The notes beneath the pieces were generated by a model. The model was not told where the DNA came from. It was given only the letters and a program-made list of their open reading frames with translations, and did no database searches. DNA of 42,306 nucleotides from assembly GCA_003584865.1 (NCBI GenBank), contig QVQE01000167.1, positions 1 to 42,306 of the forward strand, given 5' to 3'. Within the stretch, counting starts at the first letter, position 1. Each line of letters opens with the position of its first letter. The DNA comes from Methylococcales bacterium. Lineage in GTDB: Bacteria; Pseudomonadota; Gammaproteobacteria; Methylococcales; Methylomonadaceae. Shown here piece after piece: positions 7,773 through 16,515 of this stretch. The position numbers and the translations under genes were made by a program.

Positions 7773-7796
7773 CTATTCAGCTGAGCTACGGGCGCC
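7772..7796 (-). pseudogene. 5' fragment of a tRNA-Arg-like gene
   Basis: The minus strand reads GCGCCCGTAGCTCAGCTGAATAG. This matches the acceptor 5' strand and the D arm of bacterial tRNA-Arg (E. coli tRNA-Arg CCG begins almost identically). The anticodon arm, T arm and 3' acceptor strand are missing, so it cannot make a tRNA. It abuts the dyad above. Confidence 0.55.
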
Positions 7797-7831
7797 TGAT
7801 GTCACCCGGTTATAACCTAATCGCAAGGCGA

Positions 7832-9856
7832 TTACGATAACAACATTGATTTAAGGTTAGCTAAGTTAGCTTTACCTCGTTCCTTGATAACTTCTGGGGC
7901 AAGTTGTTTTTTATTGATCCATTCTAAATCATCCACCGGTAGCTCACTTAAAAAGCGGCTAGGCTCGCTTTCACTGACTTCTCCATAACGTTTGCGATGA
8001 GTGCAATAGCTAAACGTACACGTTTTTTGCGCTCTCGTAATGCCTACATAAGCCAGGCGCCGTTCTTCTTCAATATTATTACTATCAATGCTGCTTTGAT
8101 GGGGCAGAATATTTTCTTCTATTCCAATCAGAAATACGTGCGGAAACTCCAAGCCTTTAGCAGCATGTAAGGTCATTAAGCTGACCTGATCACTCACTTC
8201 GGCTTCTTGATTACGTTCCATAATATCCATGAGCATAATCTTGGCCACAATTTCTGCTAAGGGTGCTTTCGATGAGTTTCCATCTTCAGAAGGACTGTTC
8301 TTTTCAGCGATACGCTTAAGCCATTCAATGAGTTCATAGACATTCTTGATTTTACGGTCGGCAGACTCCTTGCTTTTGCTTTCTTCCTTTAAAAATTGCT
8401 CATAACCCATTTGTTGAATAAATTGCTCAATCACAGCGAACATATCCCCCTGATCAATACGTCTAGCGGTATCAAGCACCCAGTCATGAAATTTTTGTAA
8501 TCGGTGCATAGATTTTTCAGATAAGCGTTGAGTTAAACCCAGTTCGGTACTCGCTGCAAATAAACTGATGTGACGTTCATTCGCATAGCCTCCCAGTTTT
8601 TCCAGCGTGGTAGGGCCTATTTCGCGGCGGGGTGTATTAATAATACGTAAGAAAGCGGCATCATCATCAGGGTTAACAAATAAACGCAGATAGCCGAGAA
8701 TGTCCTTAATTTCTGAATAAGAAAAAAACGAGGTGCTACCGCTGATCAAATACGGGATGTTATTTTCTCTAAGTCCTTGTTCAAATAACCGGGACTGATG
8801 GTTGCCACGATATAAGATTGCGTAATCCTGATACCGACCCCCGTTCTTAAATTTGTGATGGATAATTTCTGAAACAATCTGCTGTGCTTCAACTTGATCA
8901 TTTTTATGACTCAGCACACGTAATGGATCGCCGTAGCCCAATTCGCTCCAGAGACGTTTTTCAAACGTATGAGGGTTATTAGCAATAAGATGATTGGCTA
9001 CTTTTAGGATACGACTGGTAGAACGATAGTTTTGTTCTAACTTAATCACCTGTAAACGACTATAGTCTTTTTGTAATTGCGCCAGGTTTTCAGGTTGCGC
9101 ACCCCGCCAGGCATAAATGGATTGATCATCATCACCCACGACGGTAAAGCGACCTAAGGCGCCGGCGAGTAACTTAACGAGTTGGTACTGGGTGATATTA
9201 GTGTCTTGATATTCGTCAACCAGTAAATAACGAATCTTGTTTTGCCATTTCTCTAAAACACTGGGATGTTGTTGGAACAATAATACGGGTAACAAAATAA
9301 GGTCGTCAAAATCAACTGCATTGTAAGACTTTAAGCTACGGGTATATTCTTGATACAGAATTGCAGAAGGATAGTGTTCTTTTGTCGCCTGTGTTAATGC
9401 TTGTTCGGGCGTGATAAAGGCGTTTTTCCATTGCCCGATTTGATGGGCATAATGATCGACCTGATCGATATCACAATCCTTGGCGCCGTGAGTAATTAGG
9501 TTCTTTATCAGAGCTAGCTTATCTTGTTCATCGAATAGCGTAATGGCGGCTTTATACGTCAGAACTTTGTGCTCTTTTCGCAGAATATCCAAGCCTAAGG
9601 AATGAAAAGTAGACACACGTAAGCCGCGAATCTGCGTATCATCGAGCAGCTTTGACACACGACTTTTCATTTCTCTGGCGGCCTTGTTGGTAAATGTTAC
9701 GGCTGCAATATGTCGAGCCGGTAAGCCTTGTTTGACTAAGTAGGCAATTTTTTCTGTGATGACGCGCGTTTTACCACTGCCGGCGCCTGCCAGAACCAGT
9801 AATGGATTATCGATGACTTTAACAGCAGCTTGTTGTTGGGGGTTTAGTTTGGCCAT
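7832..9856 (-). CDS. rep: ATP-dependent DNA helicase Rep
   Basis: The 674-residue protein is a superfamily 1A helicase of the same length as E. coli Rep (673). Visible motifs are the N-terminal Q motif LNPQQQAAV, Walker A AGAGSGKT, motif Ia VTFTNKAAREMK, Walker B LLVDEYQDTN, motif III VGDDDQSIYAWRGA, motif IV LEQNYRST, motif V LMTLHAAKGLEF and motif VI EERRLAYVGITRA. It unwinds DNA 3' to 5' and helps forks pass protein barriers. The near-N-terminal block ARHIAAVTFTNKAAREMK is Rep-like rather than UvrD-like. Confidence 0.95.
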   Translation of the reverse strand: MAKLNPQQQAAVKVIDNPLLVLAGAGSGKTRVITEKIAYLVKQGLPARHIAAVTFTNKAAREMKSRVSKLLDDTQIRGLRVSTFHSLGLDILRKEHKVLTYKAAITLFDEQDKLALIKNLITHGAKDCDIDQVDHYAHQIGQWKNAFITPEQALTQATKEHYPSAILYQEYTRSLKSYNAVDFDDLILLPVLLFQQHPSVLEKWQNKIRYLLVDEYQDTNITQYQLVKLLAGALGRFTVVGDDDQSIYAWRGAQPENLAQLQKDYSRLQVIKLEQNYRSTSRILKVANHLIANNPHTFEKRLWSELGYGDPLRVLSHKNDQVEAQQIVSEIIHHKFKNGGRYQDYAILYRGNHQSRLFEQGLRENNIPYLISGSTSFFSYSEIKDILGYLRLFVNPDDDAAFLRIINTPRREIGPTTLEKLGGYANERHISLFAASTELGLTQRLSEKSMHRLQKFHDWVLDTARRIDQGDMFAVIEQFIQQMGYEQFLKEESKSKESADRKIKNVYELIEWLKRIAEKNSPSEDGNSSKAPLAEIVAKIMLMDIMERNQEAEVSDQVSLMTLHAAKGLEFPHVFLIGIEENILPHQSSIDSNNIEEERRLAYVGITRAQKTCTFSYCTHRKRYGEVSESEPSRFLSELPVDDLEWINKKQLAPEVIKERGKANLANLKSMLLS

Positions 9857-10186
9857 TAGAATTAGGAGTTCGAGTGTGATTCACTCGGTGTACTATGGGT
9901 TGCTAGAGTACTGGATTAATAGCTCTATTATAACTGGATTTTCTGCTTGGTTTTAAGAGGAAAAGAAAGTCTATGATTTATTAACCTAAACCGCTTAATA
10001 ATCTGATGTTGTGTGGTGACTAAACCGTAAGATTATGCAATTGATATTTTTATAGTCTTTTCGTAAGAGTATGTACTAAGGTAAAATACCCAAGAGTCAT
10101 GTTGAGCCAAACCAATAAGTATTAACGCTTATCCTGTTAGCCCACCTTGTTAATCAACAAAACCAATAACTATAAGGAGAAATATT
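9857..10186. other. 330-bp intergenic region between rep and the secreted protein gene
   Basis: It is AT-rich with no frame I would call. It must hold the divergent promoters of rep and of the gene at 10187, but I cannot place convincing hexamers. The only firm element is the AAGGAG at the right edge, the ribosome binding site of the next gene. Confidence 0.4.
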
Positions 10187-10588
10187 ATGAAAAAAAGTTT
10201 GTTTCTGGTGGCAGCCATGTTAGTTTCCAGTAATGCATTGGCGGCGACTGATCACTATATACTGCGTGATGGTGCACATGTTCAACATTTAAAAATTTCA
10301 ACTGTTAAAGGCGAAGTAACTGTTGCTGAAGATGTTGATTTTGAACCTAATGCGACAGAAGCGGGTAGAGAGCCTTGCAGCGCAGATGTTTCTGGAGAAG
10401 TAAAAACAGTTGCTCCCAATGAATTAGTTTTGAAAAAACATGCGGCTGGTCAAGCGGCTTTTTGTGAGTTGAAAATTCATCTTAGCCCAACCGGTGCAAA
10501 GGTTGAACAATCTGAAGATTGTGGTAACTTTGCAGCGGGTATTTGTCATTTTTCAACAGACGGCAAAGAACTGGTTAAGGTTCAGTAA
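10187..10588 (+). CDS. Small secreted protein of unknown function
   Basis: The 133-residue protein begins with a textbook signal peptide (MKKSLFLVAAMLVSSNALAA, cleavage near residue 20) and an AAGGAG ribosome binding site. The mature part of about 113 residues is acidic. It has four cysteines (in EPCSAD, AAFCEL, EDCGNF and GICHF) that could form two disulfides, and it looks all-beta. I do not recognise a family. It stands alone, and the hairpin at 10669-10701 separates it from the convergent large gene. Confidence 0.8.
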   Translation: MKKSLFLVAAMLVSSNALAATDHYILRDGAHVQHLKISTVKGEVTVAEDVDFEPNATEAGREPCSADVSGEVKTVAPNELVLKKHAAGQAAFCELKIHLSPTGAKVEQSEDCGNFAAGICHFSTDGKELVKVQ

Positions 10589-10668
10589 GTTATCCGTTGC
10601 TTTTTGAGACAAATATAGAGCCGACAATTAATTAAGCTACATACTTGTCTGCCAATTAATGCCAGATC

Positions 10669-10701
10669 ATAGCACCTGAATACATAAGATGCAGGTGCTA
10701 T
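10669..10701. terminator. Hairpin between convergent genes
   Basis: ATAGCACCTG at 10669-10678 pairs perfectly with CAGGTGCTAT at 10692-10701 across a 13-base loop. The T tract is poor in both directions, so terminator strength is uncertain. Its position between two gene ends supports the role. Confidence 0.55.
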
Positions 10702-10711
10702 TTAGGAAGAA

Positions 10712-13700
10712 TTACTGAATGTATAACTGATTAGTGCTTGTTGTACATGCGTTATAATTTGATAAGGGCGTGGCTGCCACGGTGTTAAGAGCATTACTTT
10801 TTGGCGTAGATAACGTTAAGTCTTCATAGGCTCCAAACAGATTGTTTGAAGGAGCAGCCAATTTATAATACATAAATAGATCGTTACCGCAGCCAATAGC
10901 ATCAGCTAGTTCCGCTTGAACTACCTGATTAATGCGAATATCGCTCTCAGCTGACTCAACGAGGGCGGCATTGGTATTATTAGCGGATAGATTTGGACCT
11001 CCTTCATACATCAATGTTTTGAGTCCATAATAATTGGCTAAACTTTTGAAAGAGATACCATTATAAACAACCCCACCATTGTATGTAGGTAGTCCTGAAA
11101 AGGCAGGTAATATACTGTTTAACCCCGTTTGTAACGCTGCAAACAAACCGTTCATATCTGAATAAGTCGTTGATGGTGAAGCATAAGGTGCGCCACCAAT
11201 GCCATAGAGATATTGGCTTGGTACTCCAAAATTAGTGTTGAGATACCTGAGTGAGTCTTCAGCAAAATAGGGCTGTGAATATAGCGACATCAAGACGGGT
11301 CTTATTCTTGTATTGATAGCTGCTGGGCCAAACACTTCTGCAAACAATTGACTTATTTTTAAGGTTTGGTGAGCCGCTCTTCTGTATGCCCAATACCACT
11401 GACTATTTGCATTATCGTAATTAAGGCTTGGATCGATCCCTGAAGCAACGTCCGATACTGCTGAGGACATGTTGCCGCTGTCTTGTAAAATTCTATTACT
11501 GTATTCCACATAAACATGGATGCCGGGGTTTAGTGTGTTCTTAATTAAGGCCGCTAACTGAATCACATAATTATCAGCAGTGGGATCATTTAAATCGACC
11601 TGTTCGGGAATATTAACCCAGATGTCTTTACCAGTGGCGTTGGCAAGCTGGATAATATATTCCCAAGCTATACCTCGTGGATCCTGTTGTGTCGGGTCAG
11701 ATGCCAATTTTCTAGTCGCCCAGGATGCCCCGAAAGCTGCATAAGTTAACTGCGCTTCCGTTGTTCGTAGGGTACTAAAAGGTGCGAGTGCGTTCAAGAA
11801 CTCTGAAGTAAATACCTGATTAGTGCCTAGCGAATAACCTGGACGTAGTAATCGTATATTCTGAACGCCATTGGTCGTATTTGAGAAAGTCAGGGCAACA
11901 TAGCCATCAGTCGATCTTATAATCACATCAGCTGTTGTTGTATTGCTTGAAGCATTATAGACTATATTTTGAACCAGACCATAGTTGTAAGGCCTTACGG
12001 TTGCTTTACCCGTAAAGCTCAGTTTATAAGTGCCAAACATACTGGGGTATGTGCTGATCAGTGAACGTCCTAATGGATCACCGGGAGGCGTAAGAAAAAA
12101 CACCCCAAAATCTGTTGTTGGCCAGCCATTAGCATTCAAAGGTACTGGACAGTTAACAGGATCCCATGGACAATTTAAGGACGCAAAGCCACGTGCTTGT
12201 TTCATGATATCAATGAAGGTGAGCTGTCTATCACTTGAATCGTTAATAGGGCCTATATTGATACCCATTTTAGAACCTGCATTAACGACTGGCGAGGTAA
12301 CGGTTACCGTCGTATTTTGGCTTACAGTGCTGCCGTCCGGGAGTGTGCAAGTCAATGTGTAAATGGTTGTGCTATTTAGCGCAGGCGTGGTAAAAGTGCC
12401 TGATAACGCCTGAGAGCCTTTCCATCCCCCAGAGCCTACACAGGCCGTTGTATTGGTTGATGACCATGATAACACCGAATTTGAACCCACAGTAACCGAA
12501 GAGGGGCTGGCGCCGAAAGTTAAGGTGGGAATTGAAGTAGTACACACGTTGTAATTTGACAAAGGTGTTTTTGCTACGGTGTTAAGGGCGATACTTTTTG
12601 GTGTGGGTAACGTTAAGTCTTCGTAGGCACCAAAAGGATCACTTGTAGGAGATGCTAACTTATAATACATAAATAAATCATTGCCGCAGCCAATAGCGCT
12701 AGCTAATTCAGCTTGCACAACCTGATTAATTCGAGCATCGCTCTCGGATGATTGGACGATAGCGTTATTAGTCCTATTAACGGTTAAATCGGGTCCACCT
12801 TCATACATTAATGTTTTGAGTCCAAAATAATTTGCTATACTTCTGAATTTAGCACTATAGTCAATTCCACCGTTGTATGCAGACAACCCAGAAAAGCCTG
12901 GCAATATGGTGTTTAGACCTTTTAGAAGCGATGTAAACAATCCGTTTACGTCAGAATAAGCGATTTGTGGTGAAAAATAGGGTGCACCGCCGACGCCATA
13001 AATATATTGATTAGGCGCACCAAAATTCGCAGCTAGATACCTCAGTGAGTCCTCGGTCAAATAGGGCTGTACGTATTGAGACATATAAACAGGTCTAATC
13101 GTGTCATTGATCGCTGATGGACCAAAAACCCCTGCAAATAATTGACTTATTTTCAAGGTTTGATGGGCTGCTCTTCGGTATCCCCAATACCACTGGTTAT
13201 TTATTTTATCGTAATTAAGGCTTGGGTCAGCACCTGAGTTGACATCTGCGACTGCTGATGCCGTGTTGGTATGGGTCTGAGTAAACCCACCGTTCCATAA
13301 TTCATTACTGTATTCCACATAAACATGGATGCCTGGGTTTAGTGTGTTTTTAATCAAGGTTGCTAACTGAACCACATAATTATTAGCTGACGGATCATTT
13401 AAATCCACTTGATCAGGGATATTAATCCAGATGTCTTTACCGGTGGCATTCGCGAGTTGAATAACGTATTCCCAGGCAATGCCCAATGAACCATGTTGGG
13501 TCGGCGCAGTGGTTAGTGTGCGAGTCGCCCAGCTTGTTGCCGGATTTGAGTTGGTTTCCAGTGCCTCCATCGTACGAATGGTACTAAAAGGCGCGAGTGC
13601 ATTTAAAAATTCTGAAGTAAATACCTGACCAGTGCCCAGTGCGTAACCCGGACGTAGCAATTGCACATTTTGAGCGCCATGGGTGGTATTTGAGAAAGTC

Positions 13701-14425
13701 AGTGCAACGTAGCCATCAGTCGGTCTTATAACCAAGTCAGCCGTCGTGGTATTGGTTAAAGCATTATAGACTACATTTTGAACTTGACCATAGTTGTACG
13801 GCCTCACCGTTGCCTGACCCGTAAAACTCAGCTTATAAGTGCCAAACATGCTGGGGTAAGTGGTGGTTAGTGGGCGCCCTAAAGGGTCTGATGGAGGTGT
13901 AAGAAAAAATACCCCGAAATCTGTTGTTGGCCAACCATTGGCGTCTAATGGCACAGGGCAGGCAACGGGATCCCATGGGCACTGTAAGGATGCAAAACCA
14001 CGTGCTTGCTTCATCACATCAATAAATGTGTGTTGCCTATCGCCCCAATCATTGATGTAACTAATATTGACACCCATTTTAGAGCCTGCATTAACGATCG
14101 AAGAGGTTGTCGTAATGGTGGCATTTTGAGATACAGCGCTGCCATCCAAACCCGTACAAGTCAATGTGTAAATGGTTGTACTATTTAAGGCTGGAGTAGT
14201 AAAGGTGCCTGACAACGTCTGGGTTCCACTCCATCCGCCTGCGCCTACACAATTGGTGGTATTGGTTGTAGACCATGTTAACACCGAAGTTGCACCTATC
14301 GTTACTGAAGAGGGCGTGGCGCTAAATGTCAATGTCGGTGCAGGAATAGTTGCTGCTAGAGGTAGTGTTGTTCCAAAAAAAACAATAGTCAGTAACAACA
14401 GCTTTAATATATTTTGAGTCTTCAT
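10712..14425 (-). CDS. Large secreted protein with two tandem Ig-like plus glycosidase-like units
   Basis: The 1237-residue product has a signal peptide (KLLLLTIVFFGTTLPLAA) and two homologous halves of about 600 residues, breaking near residue 632 (about 12530). Each half starts with an Ig-like module of about 80 residues (TLTFSATPSSVTIG... and TLTFGASPSSVTVG...). A large domain follows with clan-A-like glycosidase features: NIPDQVDLND, HVYVEYSNELWN with a putative acid/base Glu at residue 375, and TLMYEGGPDL with a putative nucleophile Glu. The second half keeps YEGGP, but its acid/base motif reads EYSNRILQ (Arg978 for Glu) with a five-residue deletion beside it. The substrate is unknown; an exported polysaccharide-acting or binding protein is inferred. 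Confidence 0.75.
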   Translation of the reverse strand: MKTQNILKLLLLTIVFFGTTLPLAATIPAPTLTFSATPSSVTIGATSVLTWSTTNTTNCVGAGGWSGTQTLSGTFTTPALNSTTIYTLTCTGLDGSAVSQNATITTTSSIVNAGSKMGVNISYINDWGDRQHTFIDVMKQARGFASLQCPWDPVACPVPLDANGWPTTDFGVFFLTPPSDPLGRPLTTTYPSMFGTYKLSFTGQATVRPYNYGQVQNVVYNALTNTTTADLVIRPTDGYVALTFSNTTHGAQNVQLLRPGYALGTGQVFTSEFLNALAPFSTIRTMEALETNSNPATSWATRTLTTAPTQHGSLGIAWEYVIQLANATGKDIWINIPDQVDLNDPSANNYVVQLATLIKNTLNPGIHVYVEYSNELWNGGFTQTHTNTASAVADVNSGADPSLNYDKINNQWYWGYRRAAHQTLKISQLFAGVFGPSAINDTIRPVYMSQYVQPYLTEDSLRYLAANFGAPNQYIYGVGGAPYFSPQIAYSDVNGLFTSLLKGLNTILPGFSGLSAYNGGIDYSAKFRSIANYFGLKTLMYEGGPDLTVNRTNNAIVQSSESDARINQVVQAELASAIGCGNDLFMYYKLASPTSDPFGAYEDLTLPTPKSIALNTVAKTPLSNYNVCTTSIPTLTFGASPSSVTVGSNSVLSWSSTNTTACVGSGGWKGSQALSGTFTTPALNSTTIYTLTCTLPDGSTVSQNTTVTVTSPVVNAGSKMGINIGPINDSSDRQLTFIDIMKQARGFASLNCPWDPVNCPVPLNANGWPTTDFGVFFLTPPGDPLGRSLISTYPSMFGTYKLSFTGKATVRPYNYGLVQNIVYNASSNTTTADVIIRSTDGYVALTFSNTTNGVQNIRLLRPGYSLGTNQVFTSEFLNALAPFSTLRTTEAQLTYAAFGASWATRKLASDPTQQDPRGIAWEYIIQLANATGKDIWVNIPEQVDLNDPTADNYVIQLAALIKNTLNPGIHVYVEYSNRILQDSGNMSSAVSDVASGIDPSLNYDNANSQWYWAYRRAAHQTLKISQLFAEVFGPAAINTRIRPVLMSLYSQPYFAEDSLRYLNTNFGVPSQYLYGIGGAPYASPSTTYSDMNGLFAALQTGLNSILPAFSGLPTYNGGVVYNGISFKSLANYYGLKTLMYEGGPNLSANNTNAALVESAESDIRINQVVQAELADAIGCGNDLFMYYKLAAPSNNLFGAYEDLTLSTPKSNALNTVAATPLSNYNACTTSTNQLYIQ

Positions 14426-14897
14426 AACCGAAATTCCTTAGGATATGTCCGAACAGAACAGTTCTACTGTATTATTCACTATGTAGAGAATGATAGTAGG
14501 TGTTTGGTGTGGGCGCGACGCCTCCTCAGCAGAAGGTAAACGTCAACGCATGTGAACGTAACCGACGACTATGTCGAGAGGTTTGTTTGAGTGTTGAGTG
14601 AATTAATTTTGACGGCGCTGTCGAGAGAGTGCACCAAAGGAATGGCTAGTGTATTTTTATTTGTTTTCATTTCGGTCACCTTAAAGGTTAAGATGCTGGG
14701 CAATCCAACCGATCCAACTCAGCAAATGTTTAGAAAATAATGCTTATAATTGTTACACTGTACAAAGGATAGTGGTTCAATTAAGTCGTTTTTTAGCGTA
14801 AAAGTTTTTAATTTCACCTGACTTTAGCATATTTCCTAAAGCTAAAGCAAGTTATTTTTTGTCGTTGGGACATAACAAACGATTACGCAACGAATTC
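14426..14897. other. 470-bp intergenic region upstream of the large secreted protein
   Basis: It contains direct ATCCAAC repeats near 14704-14720 and a CTTTAGC/GCTAAAG hairpin at 14822-14847 followed by a T-rich run. A weak minus-strand frame of 33 codons (begins MKTNKNTLAIPLVHS, near 14671-14570) follows a GGTGA. I found no gene I would defend. It presumably holds the promoter of the large gene. Confidence 0.35.
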
Positions 14898-15749
14898 TTA
14901 TTTTTGCCCCGTGTTAAGTTGATAGCCATGCGCAACAAAATGTAAAAAACAGATCAATAATACGCCCGCAGCAATCAAAATAATTTGCTGTAAAGACGTC
15001 TTCATATCTGTTTTTGTATGCAACGAAGGAATCAAATCCGCAACCGCAATATAAATAAAGCTTGATGCTGCCAATGCTAAAAAGTAGGGTAAAGTATTAT
15101 GCAAGTCTTCCAGGCTAAAATACGCTAAAACTCCACCTAATACTGTCGTCAAACTAGCTAATACATTATAAAAAAGGGCTTTACTGCGGGAATAACCACT
15201 GTCTAATAAAATAGCAAAATCACCGACTTCTTGCGGAATTTCATGAGCGGCAACGGCTAAACTAGTGACAATCCCTAATTGTACATCGGTTAAAAATGCC
15301 GCTGCAATCAAAACTCCATCAACAAAATTATGAATACTATCGCCTAAAATAATCAAAGTACCCGCAGACTTTGCGCTCCCGTGAGCATAGCTATGACTAT
15401 GTACGTGACCATGCTCATGCCTTGGGTCATGCTGTCCATCATGCGCCTCACAATGCCCAAAATGACAATGCCGCCATATCAGCAGTTTTTCTAAGACAAA
15501 GAACCCCAGTATTCCCACCAAAATCGTGCCTGATAATGCCTGAAACTGCTCAGACTCCACCTGCTCAAAAGCCTCAGGTATTAACCCCCAAAAAGCCACC
15601 GCTAATAAAGCGCCAATAGCAAAACTAATACCGTGGGGTAATACCGCATTTCTACGATCTTCCTGTAACAACAAAAAAACCGCAGCAGCCATTACACTTA
15701 AAACGCCACCGACTGCCGTAAAAACAATAATCAACGCTAATAAATTCAC
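14898..15749 (-). CDS. ZIP family divalent metal transporter
   Basis: The 283-residue protein has about eight hydrophobic segments. A histidine-rich cytoplasmic loop near residues 93-126 (HCHFGHCEAHDGQHDP then repeated HxH) is typical of ZIP zinc/iron transporters. The transport-site motifs are present: GDSIHNFVDGVLIAAAF (TM4) and AVAAHEIPQEVGDFAILL (TM5). It starts with GTG four bases after the pgeF stop, with GGAGAGAA as ribosome binding site, so it is the last gene of the rluD-pgeF-ZIP transcript. The metal is probably zinc; iron or manganese is possible. Confidence 0.9.
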   Translation of the reverse strand: MNLLALIIVFTAVGGVLSVMAAAVFLLLQEDRRNAVLPHGISFAIGALLAVAFWGLIPEAFEQVESEQFQALSGTILVGILGFFVLEKLLIWRHCHFGHCEAHDGQHDPRHEHGHVHSHSYAHGSAKSAGTLIILGDSIHNFVDGVLIAAAFLTDVQLGIVTSLAVAAHEIPQEVGDFAILLDSGYSRSKALFYNVLASLTTVLGGVLAYFSLEDLHNTLPYFLALAASSFIYIAVADLIPSLHTKTDMKTSLQQIILIAAGVLLICFLHFVAHGYQLNTGQK

Positions 15750-15753
15750 TCTG

Positions 15754-16515
15754 TTATTCTCTCCAAATTAACGTAGCCATTCGCCCAGTCTGCCTATCCC
15801 TGCGATAAGAATAAAACTGCTCTTGCTCGGTAAACGTACAAAATGATCCACCGTAAACATCAACAATACCCAATGAAGATAATTCAATCCGTGCCAACTG
15901 ATAAATATCAGCTAACCATTTATAATGAGATTGACTTTTGAAAGCACTGGCAAAGTCAGGCGATTTCTTCAAAAAAGCCTCACGGACTTCTCCACCCACT
16001 TCAAAACAATGAGGCCCAATCGCAGGCCCTAGCCAAACTAAAAAATCTTTATCATTAACACGTGATGGCTCTACAGATTTTTTCAAAGCAATGACTGTAT
16101 TACTAATAACACCATTCAATAACCCACGCCACCCAGCGTGAATCGCTGCAACCTGTGAACCCTCTTTAGAGCAAACTAATAAAGGCAAACAATCCGCTGT
16201 CATAACAGTACAAACAACCCCTGTCCTATTCGTAAAACTGGCATCCGCTTGTTGCAAGCCTAATGTATTTGTTGCCTCAATAACTGTGGCACTGTGTATT
16301 TGATCCAACCAAACCGGTTCAGAGGGTAGCTTCAAAATATCTCTAATAATCAGTCTATTTTGCTTAACATGCTCACTGTCATCACCCACATGCAGGGCAG
16401 GATTAAGACTAAAATACGCCCCCTCACTCGCACCTTCGGCACGCAACGTTGTAGCGGCGTGAATGTTAGCGGGTGCAGGCCAGTCAGGTATTAAATAGGG
16501 TTTAGTCTTGTTCAT
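15754..16515 (-). CDS. pgeF: Peptidoglycan editing factor / multicopper-oxidase-like YfiH family protein
   Basis: This 253-residue YfiH/PgeF-family protein is also described as a purine nucleoside phosphorylase and laccase-domain protein. The metal/catalytic motifs are clear: VMTADCLPLLVCS with the Cys, VAAIHAGWRGLLNGV with the His, and LGPAIGPHCFEVGGEV. E. coli YfiH removes mis-incorporated residues during peptidoglycan precursor synthesis. It overlaps the 3' end of rluD by 14 bp, the conserved rluD-pgeF arrangement of gammaproteobacteria. Confidence 0.93.
   Translation of the reverse strand: MNKTKPYLIPDWPAPANIHAATTLRAEGASEGAYFSLNPALHVGDDSEHVKQNRLIIRDILKLPSEPVWLDQIHSATVIEATNTLGLQQADASFTNRTGVVCTVMTADCLPLLVCSKEGSQVAAIHAGWRGLLNGVISNTVIALKKSVEPSRVNDKDFLVWLGPAIGPHCFEVGGEVREAFLKKSPDFASAFKSQSHYKWLADIYQLARIELSSLGIVDVYGGSFCTFTEQEQFYSYRRDRQTGRMATLIWRE

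Noticed and set aside
7818-7834. Terminator of rep (TAATCGC/GCGATTA hairpin)
   Set aside because: The stem is perfect but overlaps the stop codon and has no T tract in the direction of rep.
14510-14600. Riboswitch-like sequence upstream of the large secreted protein
   Set aside because: I compared it with the c-di-GMP (GEMM) consensus and found neither the tetraloop stem nor the conserved joining sequence.
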